The notes under the pieces: model-generated | What the model was told of the DNA's origin: nothing | The model's database searches: none | The model's input: only the letters and a program-made list of their open reading frames with translations | Part shown: in pieces, positions 62,001-64,000 of the stretch | How the letters are laid out: every line of letters starts with the position of its first letter | Numbering within the stretch: position 1 is the stretch's first letter | Origin: Rhodospirillum sp. | GTDB lineage: Bacteria; Pseudomonadota; Alphaproteobacteria; Rhodospirillales; Rhodospirillaceae | Reading direction: 5' to 3' | Assembly (NCBI GenBank): GCA_021741145.1 | Contig: JAIOYK010000015.1 | Location: 1-64,000 of the forward strand | Length of the DNA stretch: 64,000 nucleotides | Program-made: the position numbers and the translations under genes

Positions 62001-64000
62001 CCGTCGAAGCCCGCGGGACGCCTGGCTGTTTCCGAGGCCGATGGCGTTGATTTGCGTCTCGTCGCCCGTCGCACCTGGCGGTATTTTGAAACTTTCGTGA
62101 CCGAGAGTGACTCCTTTTTACCCCCCGATAACGTCCAGGAAGATCCCGTTTCGACGCTCGCCCACCGGACGTCTCCCACCAATATCGGGCTTTATCTCCT
62201 GTCCGCGGTCGCCGCCCGGGATTTTGGATGGGCGGGCACGATCGAAATCGCCGAGCGTTTGGACGCCACACTCACATCCATGTCCCACCTGGAGCGCTAC
62301 AAGGGGCATTTTTTCAATTGGTATGACACGCGGGATCGACATGTTCTCGCGCCGCCCTACGTCTCGTCCGTTGACAGTGGAAATCTGGCGGGTCACCTGA
62401 TTGCCCTGGCCAATGCCTGCGAGGAGTGGACGGCCGTGACGCCCGAGGCGGATGTCCGCGCGGGTTTGATGGACAGCCTGCGCCTCGCCCGGCTGGCGGT
62501 GGCCGATTGGCCCGTTGGATTTGATGGACGCGCCCCCTCCTTGAACAGCTGTCTTGACGATCTGGAATCCCTGATTCACGGGGCGCAGGCCATTGATTTG
62601 ATATTCGCGCCCCTCAACCGCCTTGCCGACAAGGCCGCCGAGGTCGTTCGGGGAGGGAGTCCCCGGGGAGACACCGGGGGGGCCGAGAAGATCACGTCCG
62701 ATCCCCTGTTCTGGATCGAAGCCCTCAAGAAGGCCGGACTCGAGCACGCCCGGGACCGCCAGTCCGACGCCATGGCGATGGGGCGTTTAAGGGGCCGTCT
62801 GAAGGGGATCGCCGAACGGGCGCGCGGCCTGGCTCTCGCGATGGACTTTGCCTTTCTGCTTGATCCCGAACGAAAGCTCCTCTCCATTGGATATTCCCTC
62901 GCGGACAATGGCCTTGATCGGAATTGCTATGATCTGCTTGCTTCGGAGGCGCGCCTGGCCAGCCTGTTCGCCATCGCCAAGGGCGATGTGGCGACGCGGC
63001 ATTGGTTCCGCTTGGGGCGGAATGCCACGCCTGTCGGAAACGGCTCGGCTTTGATCTCGTGGTCCGGCTCCATGTTCGAGTACCTGATGCCGTCGCTGGT
63101 GATACGGGCGCCCATCGGCAGTCTGCTCGAACAGACCAACCGTTTGGTGGTCGGCCGCCAACAGGCCCATGCCCGTCTTCTTAACATTCCCTGGGGAATC
63201 TCTGAATCCGCCTATAACGCCCGTGATTTCGAGCTCACCTATCAGTATTCAAACTTTGGCGTGGCGGGCCTTGGCCTGAAACGGGGCTTGGCGGGCGATG
63301 TCGTTGTCGCCCCCTACGCCACCGGACTCGCGTCGATGGTCGACCCGAACGGCGCCAACAGAAACTTCGACCGACTTGCCGCGATGGGAGGACTGGGACG
63401 TTATGGCTTTTTCGACGCCCTGGATTTCACCCGGTCCCGGATCCCCGATGGGGAGACCGTCGCCATTGTGCGTGCCCATATGGCCCACCACCAGGGTATG
63501 ACCATCGTCGCCATCGCCAATACCTTGAATGGGGGGCGCATGCGGGATCGGTTCCATCGGGAGCCGATGATCCAGGCGTGCGAGCTTTTGCTGCAGGAGC
63601 GGGTGCCGCGCGATGTGGTCGTCGCCCATCCCCGCGCGGAGGAAGGGAAAGTGGGCTTCGCGGCCATTCTTTCCGAAGGGGTGGTCATCCGGCGACCCAA
63701 GGTCGCGCCGTCCAAAACCCCGGCCACGCATCTTCTTTCAAACGGACATTACACGGTGATGCTGACGGCCACCGGCGGTGGATACAGCCGTTGGGGGGGA
63801 ATCGCGGTGACCCGTTGGCGCGAGGATGGGATCCGCGATGATTCGGGGACGGTGATCTTCCTTAAGGACAAGGATTCGGGAAAGCGATGGACCGTGGCCA
63901 CCGATCCGGCTGGCGAGGAGCCCAGTCACAAGGAGGTGCTTTTCAGCGAGGGGCACGCGCAATTCACCCGCCACAATGGAACATTGACAACCACCCTGGA
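59034..64000 (+). CDS. ndvB: Cyclic beta-1,2-glucan synthase NdvB (5' part, runs off the window)
   Basis: At least 1655 residues, open to the window end. The N terminus has the NdvB signature ELFGIDRLEQHAESLA and DNYHLVEEQIREIREDLPPG. Membrane helices lie near 420-455 and 820-860, with a further cluster near 950-990. The GT84 glycosyltransferase core has ITLDADTRLPRDAARRLI (near 629) and QHRWIRGDW (near 779). A glycoamylase-like domain occupies roughly 1385-1525 (WGISESAYNARD, YGFFDALDFT, MAHHQGM). The C-terminal GH94 phosphorylase-like domain that controls ring size is beyond the window (full proteins are near 2800 residues). The product is a periplasmic cyclic glucan for osmoadaptation or host interaction. 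ATG 59034 has only a weak ribosome binding site. Confidence 0.93.
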   Translation, partial: MRSLLRRVIPSLFSPSPWVATAPVREELFGIDRLEQHAESLATAQRVTARPPKVPPLERRLNDNAAVLLAAYRASAAESEGGGDVVPAAEWILDNYHLVEEQIREIREDLPPGYYRQLPKLASGPFAGYPRVFGLAWAFIAHTDSHIDPEMLCRFIAAYQRVQPLMIGELWAVAITLRIVLVENLRRLADQISQGRSERADADALADRLLALGGATAALEADIAARSPESLSVAFGAQLAKRLRDQDPTMTPALGWLVERLGLQDGSIESIVTSAQQRLGASNVSVRNVINSMRLISDIDWADLFEGVSLVDERLRDGSQFASMDFPTRDLYRSAIETLSRGSSLSELEIAEQILLTAHQAAAEAGDPETGERVGDPGYHLIGQGSRALERKIGFHPKVRARIGRLGRDLGLPGYVGAMVLCTGALLALSLWLLASGGLGWGGLTVFLLLAAIPATEVATALVNRFSTWSHGAVLLPGLEFLAGIPVASRTLVAVPTLLTSEEDLREQIERLEVHFLSGAEGDITFALLTDGVDADRAIVDSDADLLSVGVEAIAVLNARYGPGPAGTRFLLLHRRRLYNPSQGVWMGWERKRGKLCELNRLLRGATDTSFEGVAGRVPHVPDAVRYVITLDADTRLPRDAARRLIGKMAHPLNRPILDHAARRVIGGYGLMQPRVTPSLARGGQGSFFQRVFSGPAGMDPYAAAVSDVYQDLFGEGSFAGKGIYDVDAFEAALSGRVPDNALLSHDLFEGIWVRAGLASDIEVVEDFPSRYDVATKRQHRWIRGDWQLLPWVFGHWTGPNAPTLLGRWKMLDNLRRSLLAPILLLALAACWVMPAPAVWIGLALVLGAIAFPAFLPSAFVLFPHRVGVKVRSHFDALGKGLWLAMVQVLLSVCFLPDQAWRTGDAIARTLVRLFITRRDLLEWTTAAKSTAAPRLDLVGFHGKMRDGLALGLVLAVVAVAIAPTSWPVILPFALAWVAMPSLAYWISLPSKPAGRLAVSEADGVDLRLVARRTWRYFETFVTESDSFLPPDNVQEDPVSTLAHRTSPTNIGLYLLSAVAARDFGWAGTIEIAERLDATLTSMSHLERYKGHFFNWYDTRDRHVLAPPYVSSVDSGNLAGHLIALANACEEWTAVTPEADVRAGLMDSLRLARLAVADWPVGFDGRAPSLNSCLDDLESLIHGAQAIDLIFAPLNRLADKAAEVVRGGSPRGDTGGAEKITSDPLFWIEALKKAGLEHARDRQSDAMAMGRLRGRLKGIAERARGLALAMDFAFLLDPERKLLSIGYSLADNGLDRNCYDLLASEARLASLFAIAKGDVATRHWFRLGRNATPVGNGSALISWSGSMFEYLMPSLVIRAPIGSLLEQTNRLVVGRQQAHARLLNIPWGISESAYNARDFELTYQYSNFGVAGLGLKRGLAGDVVVAPYATGLASMVDPNGANRNFDRLAAMGGLGRYGFFDALDFTRSRIPDGETVAIVRAHMAHHQGMTIVAIANTLNGGRMRDRFHREPMIQACELLLQERVPRDVVVAHPRAEEGKVGFAAILSEGVVIRRPKVAPSKTPATHLLSNGHYTVMLTATGGGYSRWGGIAVTRWREDGIRDDSGTVIFLKDKDSGKRWTVATDPAGEEPSHKEVLFSEGHAQFTRHNGTLTTTL

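Noticed and set aside
1-64000. tRNA or rRNA genes, CRISPR arrays, insertion sequences
   Set aside because: Looked for cloverleaf-like ends, regular direct repeats with spacers, and transposase motifs; none seen. The only regular array is the 36-bp coding repeat in the NRPS gene.

Overview
The window is high-GC DNA, apparently from an alphaproteobacterium close to Rhodospirillum. The evidence is an energy-converting hydrogenase operon with the same gene order as the CO-induced cooMKLXUH operon of R. rubrum, a CooA-like DNA-binding module, and a cyclic beta-1,2-glucan synthase (NdvB type). I see no rRNA, tRNA, CRISPR array or intact insertion sequence. Assignments come from reading sequence and motifs, with no database search.

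Layout. (1) 1-2.1 kb: a TauE/SafE transporter and a DSD1/D-threonine-aldolase-fold enzyme. (2) 2.2-5.2 kb: a decayed NRPS gene, a divergent MbtH-like protein, a type II thioesterase, and an AT-richer gene for an unknown exported protein. (3) 5.4-28.5 kb, all on the minus strand: a Coo/Ech-type [NiFe] hydrogenase (six genes), an Allochromatium-type 2[4Fe-4S] ferredoxin, XdhC, a molybdenum aldehyde oxidoreductase of the Desulfovibrio gigas MOP type, seven accessory genes like those beside MOP in Desulfovibrio, a chimeric regulator, and hypB-hypA. (4) 28.5-28.8 kb: a divergent control region with two CooA-type palindromes 32 bp apart. (5) 28.8-31.2 kb: hypC-hypD-hypE on the plus strand. (6) 31.5 kb: a cold-shock protein gene with promoter and terminator. 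(7) 32.0-56.5 kb, minus strand: a four-gene NRPS-PKS operon encoding an acid ligase-KR-ACP starter protein, C-A-T-C-A-T, C-A-T-E-C-A-T-KS-AT-KR-ACP, and a CmlA-like diiron hydroxylase. (8) 56.7-64 kb: a transglutaminase-like protein, a divergent cold-shock protein, a 43-residue Lys-rich protein with a strong terminator, and the 5' part of ndvB.

How the parts may work together. Region 3 reads as a self-contained aldehyde-to-hydrogen module. The aldehyde oxidoreductase would release low-potential electrons, the ferredoxin would carry them, and the membrane hydrogenase would reduce protons while conserving energy as an ion gradient. This is the role CO dehydrogenase/CooF play in the R. rubrum coo system. 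The regulator joins an AcoR-like GAF-PAS sensor to a CooA-like output domain, and CooA-type sites stand in front of the hydrogenase operon, so I infer aldehyde- or acetoin-type control instead of CO control. The assembly line of region 7 has readable specificity codes for beta-alanine and phenylalanine. With the CmlA-like enzyme these suggest an acyl tetrapeptide containing beta-alanine and possibly beta-hydroxyphenylalanine, extended by one malonate. It has no thioesterase of its own; the MbtH-like and TEII genes near 4 kb may act in trans.
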